A DNA stretch of 64,000 nt from Panonychus citri (Eukaryota > Arthropoda > Arachnida > Trombidiformes > Tetranychidae): assembly GCF_014898815.1 (NCBI RefSeq), contig NW_026515495.1:248001-312000 (forward strand), in the 5' to 3' direction. The translations under genes and the position numbers were made by a program. The notes under the pieces are model-generated. The model had not been told where the DNA came from. It saw nothing but the letters and a program-made list of their open reading frames with translations, and did no database searches. This document shows positions 48,235 to 60,540 of the stretch, in pieces (the stretch's first letter is position 1; the number at the start of each line of letters is the position of its first letter).

Positions 48235-51200
48235 ACTTTTCTTTCATCTTTCATTTTCTGACTTTTTTCTTTTGCATTTCACTTGCAAACACCTTAGAGT
48301 TTTTCTCTTGCAATCCAATTCTTGTTTCTTTTTCTCCATTGTCTTTATCTATCATGTATTATTTGTCTCTCTTTCATGACAGCTTATGCTTATGATCATT
48401 GTCGCTGCGGGTAAATCTGAATACTTCAAAAAAAAACTGCCAACACACTACCTATTTGTCTGTCTCTCTTTTTAGTCTTTTTCCTGCTTTTCCTGCCTTT
48501 TTTGTTTCTTCCTTTCCTGCTAATTTGCTTGGTTAAAATTTCACAAGTTTAAATTGATCCCTTTCCTTTGATCGATTCCTCTTCTCCAAAAAAAAAATTT
48601 GTTCCTCTATCATGTCCATGTACAATATTTCTCATTATAATCTTTTATTTTCTTTTTATTTGTTGAATTATCTTTTATGGCTTTCTTTGGGAAACTTCAT
48701 TGGTCTAACACTAATCATCAACAATCTATACCCGCCAATACTATGAATCATATCAAAATTATCTTTCTGGCAATTTGTCAACAGCTACTAACCAATGGTT
48801 TATACCACAAGTAAAAGGTGAAATACCACCGGGATGTGCGGCATACGGTTTTGTCTGCGATGGTACTCGTTTACTCGTATTTGGGGGCATGATCGAATAT
48901 GGAAAATACAGTAATGAACTATATGAATTACAAGCATCTAGATGGGAATGGAGGAAACTTAAACCAAGACCACCCAAGAATGGGATTTATCCATGTCCAC
49001 GGCTTGGACACTCATTTACCCTTATACAGAACAAAGTTTATCTTTTCGGAGGTTTAGCTAATGATTCAGATGATCCAAAGAACAATATTCCCAGATATTT
49101 AAATGATTTATATGTTCTTGAAATGAAACCCTTTCTGTCCACCATGCAATGGGAATTAGCGCAAACCTATGGTACACCTCCTCCTCCAAGGGAGAGTCAT
49201 TCTGCAGTTGCGTACATGGGAGCTGATGGTAAACATCCAAAGCTTATCATATATGGCGGGATGTCAGGATGTAGACTCGGGGACTTATGGCAGTTGGATA
49301 TTCAAACTATGCATTGGTCAAAACCTTTCGTTGAGGGTATTCCTCCATTACCTAGATCACTTCATTCTGCTACTCTTATTGGTAATAAAATGTATGTTTT
49401 CGGTGGCTGGGTACCACTTGTGTATGATGATGATAATCGAGGTCAACAGCCAGGTAATGTACATGAAAAAGAATGGAAATGTACCAATACCTTAGCAACC
49501 CTTAATTTAGACACAAATAGATGGGAATTAATCACCAATGAATCATTTGATGACAGTGTACCAAGAGCTCGTGCTGGTCATTGTGCAGTTGCAATATCAA
49601 CTCGATTGTATATATGGTCAGGTCGAGACGGTTATCGTAAAGCTTGGAATAATCAAGTCTGTTGTAAAGATCTTTGGTTCCTTGAAACAGAAAAACCCTC
49701 ACCTCCCAGTAGAGTACAATTAGTTCGTACAGCAACAGATACACTAGAAGTATGTTGGGGTGTTGTACCAACTGCAGACAGTTATATTCTTCAAATTCAA
49801 AATTATGATCCTCCTCAGACTACAGCAAATTCGAGTGGTACTACTGGTCAACATCCACCTGGTATACCATTAGTCAAAACACCACCCGCGACACCTGCTA
49901 CCTTACCATCAATACCTGTCCAAAATTCATCGAAAGTAGCCAAAGTCATTCAGCAACCCGTTGTCAAGATGCCTCTTTCCCAAAATCCAGGACAAATTCC
50001 CACAATAGTTCAGTCTTCACTTACTTCTCTTCAATCTCCAACCCAAACGCCAATTCAATCTCAGACGGTCACTGAGTCTAAATTAGTGACGACAGCTCCA
50101 ACTGTCATATCCAATGTTTTCAGGTACTTGTCTCTCTTTTCCTCTTATTCTTAAACTTTTATATTCAACTATTTTTAACCTAATCTAACTTGATCAATTT
50201 TTTTCTCTCTTCATTCTATTATTATTATTATTACTATTAGAACAATTAGTGATTCTAATCTTATCCAATCAAGGACAACTGTCGCCAGTACAAATCTTAG
50301 TAAAACACCAACATTAAGCCAAACCACCACAGCTACTACAACAGCTTCTACAATTGTGACACCAGTTGTTAGAACGACCACCGCATCATTAACCCCACAG
50401 ATCGTTACAACTCCCATTTCATCATCAACTTTATCAACCAATAATACGGCTGTTGTATCAAATCAAACACAACAACCACCAACAACAGCTCAAAGTCAAC
50501 AAGCAATGTCAGGAATGGCTGCATTGGTTGCTGCCGCTGAAAGAAAGACCAAAATTGAACCTCAAATTCAACAAACCATTGCCGGTAATCCAGCAATTAA
50601 ACAAGTTGTGGTTAGCAGTGTTGGTGCTACTCCCGGTACACAAACTCAATTGATGTTTGTTAAAACTGCTTCTGGTAATCTTCAATTAGCACAAACACAA
50701 GGAGGTAAAATTAGTAATGCAACTTATGTGAGATTAGTTCAACCAACTACTCAATCAAGTTCTACTACTGGTTCTATCAAAGGTATTCCTCAGGTTGTCC
50801 AAATTCCAGGAGGAGTAACCCAAGGAGTAGGAGGACAGAAAGTAGTTATAAAGACAATTCAAACATCAACACCACAAAGTTCATCTGGATCACCGAAATC
50901 AACAACCCCAGTTGTTGTCACTTCATCCGGTGGTACCCCTGGTGGAACTGCTCAAACAAAGACGATCTGTGTTTCAGCAGGATCATTGAAACCTGGTACC
51001 TCAGCAAACACTTTACCCGCCAGATTGGTAACCAACCCTGCTGGTGTTAAAATGCTGGTGATATCAAGCCCACAAGGGCAGGGTGGACAAGCACAACAAA
51101 TCGTGATGAATCAAGGTGGTTCTGGTCAACAGCCCATCACCCTTCAACTGGCTAACTTAGCTGGAGGTGTTGGTGGTACCAAATTCACAATTCCAGGTTT

Positions 51201-53858
51201 ACAAAAAGGTTTAGTTACTACCTCTCAAGTTGCCACTTCAACTGGACAAGCTGTGACAGTGGCATCCGCTGCAACAGGTACTACACTAAGTGGTCAAAAA
51301 ATTATCCAACTACCGCCTGGTACTCAATTATCAGGTATGAGACTTGTACAAGCAACATCGAGTCCTCAAAATGCCGGTGCCACGAGAGCGCAAGGGCCTA
51401 CAAGATATGTGTTAGTTTCACAGCCTGGAACCGCAGTTAGACCTCAAGCAGTTCCAGTTCCAGCTACAGTTAAAACAGAAAGTCCAAAAGTCCCCCAATT
51501 TGACGGTGCTGTTGATGAAGAAGATTCTGAGACTACTGAGACTCAAGTTAAAAAAGAAGAAGAAGAAGATCAAACTCCCACTGTAGTTACATCTACAAGT
51601 GACTCGAAACCATCAGAAGAGAAAAATTTGGAAGATCAAATGAAAGAAACTGTAAAGACTGTCGATGAAAACGATCAGATTAAAACTGATGAGTCTGTTG
51701 AACAAGCAATAGAAGCTTCTGATAACAATGAACAATCGGTCAATCAACCAGAATCTACTTTCATCAAGTCTGAATCTGTCTCTGAAAAATCTGAACCAAA
51801 TATTGGACAATCAAAAAGTGAAGAAGGTACAAATATTGAGGAACAAGACAAAGAATCACTTGGGCCAAGTGACTTAGGTAACACTGACCAAGCTGATGCT
51901 GAGATGAAATCTTTTGATGAAACATCTAAAGTGACTGAAGAAACTGAAAAATCTGGTGAAATGATTGATTTGCCTAAAGAGATTGAAGAAAATGCATCAA
52001 GCACTTCTAATTTACAACAAGAAGATCAGAGAAATGACGATGGACTTGGTGATGCATTGGCCGATAAATCAAGTCAAGATTTGCTTAACGACATAATCAA
52101 AGAAGAGTTTAAAAATATTGAATCAAATGAACAGGCAAACAACATTTCAACAACCATTGGAGAAACTTCATTAATTGACAGTGGAAAAGAATCGTTACAA
52201 TCAACAGCTCGAGAAGAGTTAAAGCCTGTTGAGACAGAGCCTATGGAGACACAGTCAGAAACCTCTGATCAAGTTGAACAGCCTGAAAACCAACAGAGCA
52301 ACAATCAAACAAGCCTCTCATCGATATCAATTAAACCAGATCCAGACAATTCCCCGGAACAATCAAATACCAATGTTGAATCAACATTGTTAGGTCAAAT
52401 CACATCATCTTCTTCATCTCTTATTGCCCCTTCATTGAAAGTAGAAATGCCCGGACTAGAGCCACCCGAACAAATGTGCGCTGATGATCCCGAACCAGCT
52501 CTTCCAACAATTCCAACAATTTCAACAATAGTTCGTGAAACTAAACGACCAGCCACCAGCTCTTTAAGCCAAGAATCTGACTCTGATCCATTATCGACTC
52601 TTGCTTTAGCAGCTACTGGTGATTTAAGGAATAAACAACATCAACCATCTACATTATCATCATCTTCATCCTCATCTTTGACAGCAACATCATCAACATC
52701 AATATCACTAATAGCAACATCAACAAACACCAGTCAACAATTACAACAATCATTAGCTGATAAGATCAGTGAGAGTTCATCTAATTTAAGACCTTTAGGA
52801 GTTGTTAAAACTGAAAATACTTCTAACCTTTTAAAACCAGTAGCAGCAGTCGCTCCAACTACAACTTTAACAACTTCATCCATTAAATCAACTCAACAAA
52901 CTCTATTGAACAGCTCCAGTCTTAATTCAACGTCTCAGTTAACCCCACACTCCGTTTTATCCAAGAAAAACCAGTGGTACGATGTCGGTATTTTCAAAGT
53001 CAATCAGTGTGTTGCATCTCATTACTATGTACCTGCTGATGGAGATACATTTTTATCCTCTGACTCTCAAGATGGAGATAATTTTATACCACCCAATTAT
53101 TCAAGTATGATAAAGATGAATTTACAACCGGGAACCGCATACAAATTACGAGTTGCTGCAATTAACTCATGTGGTCGTGGTCCATGGTCTGAAGTAACAG
53201 CATTCAAAACATGTTTACCCGGTTATCCAGGAGCTCCATCAGCGATTAAAATAGTTAAAAGTTCAGAAGGTGCTCACCTTTCATGGGAACCACCACAATT
53301 TACTTCAGGAGAAATTACTGAATATTCAGTTTACTTGGCTGTTCGATCAACTCAATCTGGTGTCTCACCTGGTTTAACACCAAATCCTCCTCAATTAGCC
53401 TTCATCAGAGTTTATTTTGGACAAGCAAATTCATGTGTCGTGTCAAATATTCATTTAGCAACAGCTCATATTGACACATCTACTAAACCAGCCATTATTT
53501 TCAGAATTGCGGCAAGAAACGAAAAAGGTGACCAAATCAATCCACTTATCTTCACTTTGACTTTGCATTTTTTTTCCTTACTTAGTTCATTTAATAATTT
53601 CTCTATTTTTGAAAACAAAATTATGCTAAATTAGGTTATGGTCCAGCTACACAAGTTAGATGGTTACAAGATTCAAACGTTTCAGGAATTTCTAAAGGAT
53701 TACCGAAAAGAACCACATCTACTTTATCCACTACAGACAAGTAATTAAATTTGATGAGATAATTTGAATAATTCATCTGATTTTAAACGTAATTTTCTCT
53801 TATTCTATTTTACAGCAGTGTACCTTCTAAAAGAATCAAATTAGAATCTGAACATTGA
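47710..53858 (+). CDS. HCFC1: Host cell factor 1 (HCF-1) orthologue
   Basis: A chromatin-associated transcriptional coregulator that docks histone methyltransferases and deacetylases to DNA-bound factors. Five exons are inferred: 47710-47854, 48785-50123, 50241-53527, 53635-53740 and 53816-53858, giving about 1639 residues. The N-terminal kelch propeller (about 1-345) is highly conserved: RPRHGHRAVAI, FGGGNEGIVDELHVYNT, then GCAAYGFVCDGTRLLVFGG and EYGKYSNELYELQASRWEW. SAS1N starts near residue 355 (PPSRVQLVRTATDTLEV). The middle is low-complexity Ser/Thr/Gln-rich, then acidic. A taspase1-like site QFDGAVDEED (from residue 914) lies at the boundary. SAS1C and fibronectin III repeats start near residue 1406 (QWYDVGIFKVN) and a basic SKRIKLE near the C-terminus may be a nuclear localisation signal. 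The vertebrate 26-residue cleavage repeats are absent, as in other invertebrates. The first intron is CT-rich and 930 bases long. Confidence 0.97.
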
Positions 53859-53926
53859 TTTGGCAAAGATGAAAATTTATATATAAAAACACAACTCGAT
53901 TAACAAATATTCCTCCATCAAAGACA

Positions 53927-53958
<32 letters not shown>

Positions 53959-53979
53959 CCAATAGAATTGAGTGGGAAA

Positions 53980-53985
53980 AATAAA
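53980..53985 (+). terminator. Poly(A) signal AATAAA of the HCF-1 gene
   Basis: A canonical AATAAA about 120 bases after the stop codon, after a CAACAACAA tract. It sits right at the start of the ATPase-gene relic. Confidence 0.5.
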
Positions 53986-54540
53986 TACCAACAATTCCAA
54001 GTGAATCTATTGATAGGATTAGATTAGTGACTGTAAAATCATTTTATCCTTCAATCAGAGTTGAACAATCAGTGATGGGCATCAAAGATTTAATCATTCA
54101 AATACATTCAATGGTCAACAAAATTGTCAATCAAGGTGTTTATGAGTGTGTGTGTCCATCTCTCCCTCTCTCACACACTCACCAAGGATATAACATTTTG
54201 ACCAAAATTGAAGCTCTCTAACTGCATGTGTGTTGGTAAAATCTGCTTACTTTCTCTCTCTCTCTCTCTTTTTATGTCTTGTTGATTATGATCGTGATCA
54301 TCTTATTGATGATGGTAAAATGTATCTCTGGACACATTTGGACAGAGTTAATTGAGGAGAAAAGGTTAAATTCACACAATTAATAGATAAAAATTGATTC
54401 AATTTGTATAAGTTCAGCATCAGCTGATTTTAATGTAATCATATTTAAAAGAGATTTGAATCAAATTATCAATTAATTTTGATGCATTTAATTTACATAT
54501 AAAAAAAACCCCAATATTTACCATTACGATTATGATCTAA
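53985..54540 (+). pseudogene. Relic of the NO VEIN-like ATPase gene 3' end
   Basis: The sequence follows 43429-43899 in the same orientation: GTGAATCTATTGATAGGATT, TCAGTGATGGGC, ACATTCAATGGTCAAC, GATTTTAATGTAATCATATT and ATTTACCATTACGATTATGA are recognisable. Insertions, deletions and stop codons break the frame, a (CT)n tract is inserted, and several conserved residues are lost. Weaker similarity to the parent's 3' flank continues to about 54750 (GAAGTTAATTGTAAACA). Only the region encoding the C-terminal domain was copied. It is non-functional. Confidence 0.88.
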
Positions 54541-54759
54541 ACAAAGAAAATCAAATCTTCATTCATTTTCTATTCAAAACTGATTTAATTATCATCATTT
54601 TTAATTGCACTGTTACCCCCCTTTTGGTCTATTCGTTTAATTAACGTAAATCTTTCCCCTCAATTTTAAAACCAATGTCTGAATATATCATATTTGCTTA
54701 CAGCCTGAAACCCCAAGGAGAAGGAGAAGTTAATTGTAAACAGTGATTATCCTAATTAA

Positions 54760-55194
54760 AAAAAAACGGACTTCGATCCATTTGTGACCCTTCATCGATT
54801 TTGCTTAAACTCATAAATAAAATAAATTTGCTTACGCCGAAAATGATTGAAAATAATTGTATAAATAATTTATTATTATCAATAAAAACAATAGATGGAC
54901 TAATCAAGGAATCGAAAAAAATGGAAAAACAAACAAACCAATTGGTCAAAGAAAATGAATCTTGCAAAATTGATTCGATTGATTTTAATTGAAATTCGAA
55001 AAATTGATTAAATGTTAACTCGCAATTCGAGTTGAGATTATTTACCTTTTCCAATTGTTTGATGAAAGAACTTGAATGCTGATCGTTAGATGGCAACTCT
55101 TTCATTATCGAATTGGCAACTAATCGTTACTATTACTGTTCCTCTGAGTAGTTATGAATTTCATTCAACCTGTTAAAGTATTTCATGAGTTGTG
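54760..55194. other. Spacer upstream of the GPCR exon
   Basis: A minus-strand frame of 117 codons (54752-55105) and a + strand frame (54801-54992) overlap here. Neither has a recognised domain. The minus-strand frame is Phe/Ile/Ser-rich and could be chance. This stretch should contain the 5' UTR or promoter of the receptor gene. Confidence 0.4.
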
Positions 55195-55702
55195 ATGGAT
55201 CAGATTGTTGGATCTTCGTCAACATTTAATCTAACCGACGATGTTATGACGAATTTAACTTTATGTTTAACGTTCGCAATTGATGACGATGAATCAAACG
55301 AAACGTTAACGTTAATGGAAAACAATGAAGTGTTTACAAATGATCTAAGTGAGTTTTCTGTTCATACTGTATCTTTATCATCATCATCGTCATCTTCGTC
55401 ATCATCATCTACCCAAGTAATCACACCGACAACAGTTTCATCAATTCTTATTCCGAAAATATTAATTTCGTCAAGTAAAAGTACTAAAGTTAACAAAGTT
55501 ATCTATCAATATAATTTGTTTTATCTTCTATTGGGTCTTCTTGTTTTCGTTGGATGTTTCGGAAATATTCTGGTCTGTCTAGCGATTTGTCTCGAGCGTC
55601 GATTACAAAATGCGACGAACTTTTTTCTATTATCATTGGCGATCGCCGATCTACTGGTGTCGATTCTTGTCATGCCAATGTCAATCGTTAATGAAGTTTA
55701 CG
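55195..55702 (+). CDS. Biogenic amine GPCR, 5-HT2-like, first coding exon (partial)
   Basis: N-terminal part of a rhodopsin-class receptor. The ATG at 55195 opens an extracellular tail with N-glycosylation sequons (FNLTDD, TNLTL, SNETL), a 12-serine run and Thr-rich sequence. TM1 then holds FVGCFGNILVCLAI with the conserved Asn, intracellular loop 1 is ERRLQNATN, and TM2 is FFLLSLAIADLLVSILVMP with the conserved Asp. The LQNATN..FL.SLAIADLLVS.LVMP pattern fits serotonin 5-HT2 receptors best; a dopamine D2-like receptor is the main alternative. The exon ends after EVYG at a GTAAGT donor, phase 1, a usual place for an intron. TM3 to TM7 with the DRY and NPxxY motifs were not found in the remaining 8.3 kb, so the gene probably continues outside the window through a long intron. 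Confidence 0.85.
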
Positions 55703-58483
55703 GTAAGTTAATTTACTTCATATTCGGTATCTTATATCTTCATGATGAAACTTTCCAAATGGCGGTAAACTTCATTTCTCTCTCTCTCTCTGATTCCATT
55801 CGAATGTTCAAAATTCTCGAATAGAAATTAGATTATTAATAATATAAAACTATCAAGTTCTAATTTGTGTTGATAAGAAAATCATCTCAACTGTTACATG
55901 ATGAAATTGTGAGTTTTCTTGGTGAAAATTTCCAAAGTGAAATCTGAATAAATCTCATGGGAGATTAATTAAAACTTTCAAATGAATTTAATATTTGTCA
56001 CTTTGTTGAATGATATTTGATTATTATTATTATTATTATATGTAAGAGTAAATTAGTTTGCAACACTAGATTGATAATATTATATTCTGCCTATTTGAAG
56101 GTTGATAAAATTACCATTGATCTCTCATCTTTTTTCATGATAATCTTTTCCTTATTTGTCCTTCAATCATCAATCCTCATGATCAAGGCTTAACTTAAAC
56201 ATTTTCTTTGACAATTCGCTTTTGTTTTCTCAATAAAGAAGAAGAAGAAGAGAAGAAAAAAAAACGTAAACAAAATCAATCAATAAATTTGATTCATTAA
56301 AAAATTTACTATTCATGAGATTTCACTGAATATCAACGGATACATTTTCCATCATCAATGTTGATGGTCGTTTATATGTTTACCTTTGATTAAATTTTTT
56401 CCATGTTCGTTGAAAGGATAAGTTGATATATAGAAAATGATAACGTAAGCGAAATTCTGATGGAACAAAATTAAGTATTCGAAAGTAACAAACTCGACAG
56501 AAATAGAGAAAATTATCTACTATAAGAAATAATAATTTTCTCTTCAATAATTAAGTAGATAATTTGTCCAATCGTTAATCAAATTATTCATATTGTAATG
56601 GAAATTTCCTCACATGGAAACAATTGAAGATTATCTAATTATCAAGTTCGATACATGGATAATATGTTCAATCGAATATTCTGTTTTATTTAAACGATTT
56701 CAATTTCGTTTTTTTTTTTTCCTGATTCTCCTTTTTTTCCAATTACTCAAAAGTTATCGAATAATTTAGAATCCATTGATTTTCAATCAGTTTAACAAAT
56801 TGTTTGATAGAAAATGCGAATCAATTTTCTATCTGAATTAATCTTTTACTCTTTTATTATTATTATCACAACGAAATCACGTTTAATTTTAACAATCAAG
56901 TAATTGATTGTAAATTGAATTGATTATTCAAAAAAATAGAGAGCCAATCGATCAACAAATTTAATCGCTATTTAAGTTATCTCATTGCTCTCAACTAAAT
57001 CAACAACATGAATTCATTGAAACAGTGATTTAAACTAAAAAGTGTCTCGATTGATTTACTGTTTTAATCAAGTCAATATTCAAATTGAAACAATAGTAAT
57101 TAAGAGCAACAATTAACTCTAATCTTTCACAGTTTTCAAGCCTTTTAATATGATAATATTGATGAGCAAATATTGAATCTTTCAAGCTCATTATCTAAAG
57201 ATGTTCTAATCACCCTGACATATATTAGTCGATTGTCAAGTTCATTGAGAGATTAATCCGATAATCAATTTTCATATAGAATATGAATTGAAATGATTAA
57301 TAAGTATATTAGCTTATTAACGATCATGACAAACAAATACTCCAATGGTATTTACTTTGCCTGCTAATGAGGTGTTTCATTAACCCGATGTAATTATCAT
57401 CAAGAATAATTTATAATCTCCCATGTATTCATTTCCGTTGGAACTCATTTCCTTTAGAATTTTCCATCTCTCTCTCTCTCTCTCTCTCGTTCCATGTTTC
57501 AAAAGTTATCAAATTCTTTACCAATGGATCCAGTATATATTTCTAATTTTTTTCGACGAAAACATTTATAAGAATAATCGTCATAATAAGAGAATGAGAT
57601 AATATTCAATCTACTGTCAAATTCAATTGAAATACAAAGAACAAGCAAAAGAACAAAAAATTATACTAATCTAGTTTGTCTCCCATTCATTCATCATCTT
57701 CTCTCTCTCTCTCTCACCTGATTTATCTCCAATTCTTATCATATATATTTCTCTCTCTCTCTCTATTATAGGAATAATATACTCAGCCAATCTAAGATTT
57801 CCCTGTATCATCAAATGATAAGAATCATCGCTCGGAAAATATTATTGATTAATCTCCAGATAAAAGTGGAATAGTTTCAGTTTTCATTGAGTATACACAC
57901 AGAATCGAGTATGATAATTGAGAAGAGAAATGGTTAACATAAGCAGAAAAAAAGAGATGAACAAGATCAATTTAATAATTTAAAAGTCAATTTATCGATC
58001 CTGATTAATAGGCAAGAATCGAAGTTAAAATCAATATAATTTACTATTTAATATTCACGTTAATTAAAACTTTCTCTCTCTCTATGCTTTAACATAATGT
58101 TAATAAATTGTTTCCTAACTTTGGATATATTGTAATTTTTATATTTACTATATTATAATGATAATAACTAAAAGTTAATGGCTGGTAATTTATCATTTCT
58201 GTCCATTCATAAATCCAATTACTATATTATGCATCTAAAGACATCTAATTTATCTGATAAATGATTGTCAGTCAATTAATCCTCCGGTTGTGATGATAGT
58301 TGCACAAGTCATCAGAAATTTCCTGTATAATTGAATTGTTACCAAGACATAACTACATTTACGTTGAACATTTTGCCTTTTAATCATTTAACTTGTATCT
58401 CTCTGTCATCCAGCAAAAAACAAGCAATCAACAGAATGATAATAATGATAGCATTTTGATTTACCTCAATGAACTAAGGAAGA

Positions 58484-58522
<39 letters not shown>

Positions 58523-60540
58523 GAATGAACTATCCATTCGATCAGATAAAATATAACATAAATCATATTCATCCAGAGCTTTTCTGTCAAGTTATCAAAA
58601 AATCAAAGGTTCATTATAACTTTTATATCATTTGTCATATTGTCTAAGTTTTTAAAATTCTCATATTTTTTTTTGTTCTGCTTGTATCATGATAGATACA
58701 CAGGTAAGATGGATGATGGAGATTGAATTTGATTTGAAACTGTCCATGTGATAATTTGATTGTAATAGAAAAGTTAAATATTACAACGTAACAAGTTGAT
58801 TGAAATGAATTAAGAAACTGTGATGATAATCAAGGGATTTTTATTGTGGTTTTGTTTTCGCCGCTATTACAGCTTAATATTGTCAAGTAAATGACAATAG
58901 AAGGGAAGAGGAAAAGGAAGAAGAAGATGAAGATGAAGATGATGATGATGATGATGATTCTCTTAATTTCTAAGGTTTAGGGTACAAATGATCTTGAGGA
59001 ACAGTTTTTTCTTTGTTTTCTTCTATTATTTTTTTTCTTCTTCCTTTTTCTCTCTAATCTATCTTACTTTATCTTCTTTGATACTTGATTCACATCGAAC
59101 ATGGAATTGCCATCATAACATCATTTGAAGAAATTTTTTCTTACAATTTGTTCCATGACTTGATTCATCTCTTGAACGTTATCTCCAATGGTCAATGGTC
59201 ATTTTTTTATCTTCCTCTTCCTCTTCATCTTCTTCTTCAACATGTTCCTTTTGATATACTTTCATTTCACTTCATATCATCATGTTCATCTTTCGACGAA
59301 AATCACAATGTTAAGTTTCCATACTCACATTTCTTGTCATTCTATTTATCATCTCGAGTTTCAATTGTTATTTCACCAAAAGGAAAAAGAAAAATTAACT
59401 TTATATATCCTCGAACTCTCAATGTACATTCGTTGGCTCTTGAAAAAGTTTACTTTCTCTCAAGGTATTGGCCAGAATTGAAAGAGAGAGAGAGAGAGAG
59501 AACAGAAAAACAATATCGAAAAGAAAAAAATATCATCGAAAAGTTTGTTATTAATTTAATGATAATGAGAGAAGGAAAAAAATTGTCTCGACTTTCATTT
59601 ACAGGGAATAATAAATAAATTATCAAAATTATTATAAACCTGAATAATCATTAATTTACAAATTCGAAACTTGAGAAATTATTTATTTCTTTTGAATCGT
59701 TTTAGAATTAGTTGGCTAACAAGATATTCTCAGTCACAGTTTCCATTTCGTTGATATATACAAATACACTTAGAAATGATCGCTCTCAATTCTGTTCTCA
59801 ATTCCCTCAGCAGAAAATTGTAAACATCATGAAAAGGAGGAGCTTCCATGTGACATAGGTGTTCAATAGTAAATTCAAAGTTATTAATTTAATGGTATCA
59901 ATGAAGAAATTTAAAAATAAGATCTAACTTTTATCACTATATTCATCTAATGGTATATATATAATTAATAATTGATAAAGGTATTAGATATATTCACACA
60001 TAGGTAGAAAAAATCGTAATATTAAATTAATGAAAATTACATTAGTTTAATTAAAAAGGAAGAAAAAAATTAACTAGAAAATATTATATTATTATTATTT
60101 ACTATTAAATAAGCATTTCGATTTCAAAAGTTAATCTTAATTGCATGGTGAGTATTGATAAGATATTCTGATGATATTGTAACTTTTTTTTCTAATAAGT
60201 TTCTCTCTCTCTCTCTCTCTAATTGTAATTTCGATTAGGATAATCCCTCCAACTATTATTATTAAAGTTCTAGTGTATTTACCTCAATAAACAATTGTGA
60301 TGAGATTTACTGAATAAATGAAATACTTTGGTTCACTGAACACACCATAGATTATATGAGATTTTATACATTATACAACATACACATGTACTAGTGAATT
60401 TACCGTTATCTACAGTTTCAACTTTACTCTACTTGGAATACATAAGTTAAATTAATTTAATTCAATTTCCCATTTGAATTCCTTAAGTATTGATTAAGAT
60501 GGAGATCCTTACAATGGATTAATCTTATTTTATCCAGGTT
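55703..60540. other. Probable long GPCR intron or intergenic DNA
   Basis: AT-rich with CT tracts (57469-57488, 57701-57716, 57753-57764), a GA tract and GATGAA repeats (58920-58955). A long open frame near 59085-59618 begins with a non-ATG codon, is Ser/Leu/Phe/His-rich and ends in GA-repeat-encoded Glu/Arg; I do not count it as a gene. No further receptor exon is recognisable. Confidence 0.5.
58485..58519. repeat. (GA)n microsatellite
   Basis: A pure GA dinucleotide run, in the region that is probably intronic. Confidence 0.9.

Noticed and set aside
47918..48395. Ser/Leu/Phe-rich frames in the first HCF-1 intron
   Set aside because: They are simple CT/TTC repeats within an intron whose splice sites join conserved kelch sequence.
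54752..55105. 117-codon minus-strand frame beside the GPCR exon
   Set aside because: Phe/Ile/Ser-rich AT-driven composition, no known domain, and it overlaps the edge of a pseudogene flank; kept only as a note in the spacer entry.
59085..59618. 177-codon + strand frame
   Set aside because: It opens with a non-ATG codon, ends in GA-repeat-encoded Glu/Arg and has no recognisable motif.
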